A DNA stretch of 64,000 nt from Bedellia somnulentella. Its lineage: Eukaryota > Arthropoda > Insecta > Lepidoptera > Bedelliidae. Positions within the stretch are counted from its first letter, which is position 1. Each line of letters begins with the position of its first letter. The position numbers and the translations under genes are program-made. The stretch is from positions 19,438,873 to 19,502,872 of the forward strand of contig OY755173.1 in NCBI GenBank assembly GCA_963576735.1, in the 5' to 3' direction. Shown piece by piece: positions 63,856-64,000 of the stretch. The notes beneath the pieces are model-generated. The model searched no databases. It saw only the letters and a program-made list of their open reading frames with translations, and was not told the origin of the DNA.

Positions 63856-64000
63856 AATACTATTTCGCAAAAAGAATTAAAAGAAAGAAAACATATGCCT
63901 GTGTTTCAATTTGCACCTAAGGAAGTACAATAAAATAAATGGTCGTAAATGTGATTAATGTTGTTACTTGTACTATGAAGTAAGGAGTGGGCGCGGATGA
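63856..64000 (+). other. MED13 intron 2 to window end
   Basis: Nothing recognised. Confidence 0.35.

Noticed and set aside
1..64000. CRISPR array, rRNA or bacterial operon
   Set aside because: No regularly spaced direct repeats, no rRNA-like blocks, and gene structure is clearly eukaryotic.

Overview
The window is from a eukaryotic, almost certainly lepidopteran (moth or butterfly), nuclear genome. It is AT-rich and intron-rich. Short exons with GT/AG boundaries are embedded in a dense mass of SINEs, LINE fragments, fold-back MITEs and one LTR retrotransposon. The repeat types (tRNA-headed SINEs, a SINE ending in TATG repeats, Jockey/CR1-like and RTE-like LINE pieces) are ones I associate with Lepidoptera. 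There is no operon structure, CRISPR or rRNA.

Three host genes can be reconstructed from exons whose splice phases agree throughout. (1) Minus strand, 16034 down to 182 and beyond the left edge: the first 15 coding exons (898 codons) of hobbit (BLTP2/KIAA0100), an ER-anchored bridge-like lipid-transfer protein. (2) Minus strand, 35071 to 29009: a complete five-exon gene of 189 codons for mitochondrial ribosomal protein mRpL50. (3) Plus strand, 38161 rightwards: coding exons 1 and 2 of MED13 (skuld), a subunit of the Mediator kinase module. They are separated by a 21-kb intron, and the rest of the gene lies beyond the right edge.

The most complete mobile element is an apparently intact Gypsy/Metaviridae LTR retrotransposon at 53829-59162 in MED13 intron 1, in sense orientation and 136 bp upstream of MED13 exon 2. 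Its two 174-bp LTRs are identical, it has a perfect 4-bp target duplication (ATCT), and gag and pol are open. Gag and pol overlap in the -1 frame with a GGGAAAC slippery heptamer directly before the gag stop, followed by a perfect H-type pseudoknot. In the env position lies a 90-aa ORF for a predicted N-myristoylated single-pass membrane protein.

Region by region: 1-16 kb hobbit exons with a CR1/Jockey-type LINE at 6-9.3 kb; 16-28.7 kb intergenic, with a 595-bp fold-back element, a decayed transposase-like gene in two pieces, a piggyBac-like MITE, a Jockey LINE and a LOA/I-type LINE 3' end; 29-35 kb mRpL50 and repeats; 35-38 kb intergenic; 38-59.6 kb MED13 exon 1, intron 1 and exon 2; 59.6-64 kb MED13 intron 2. 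A roughly 240-bp SINE (called SINE-A here) occurs in more than twenty copies on both strands. Its tail is shared with the 3' end of an RTE-like LINE in the same window, which suggests how it is mobilised.
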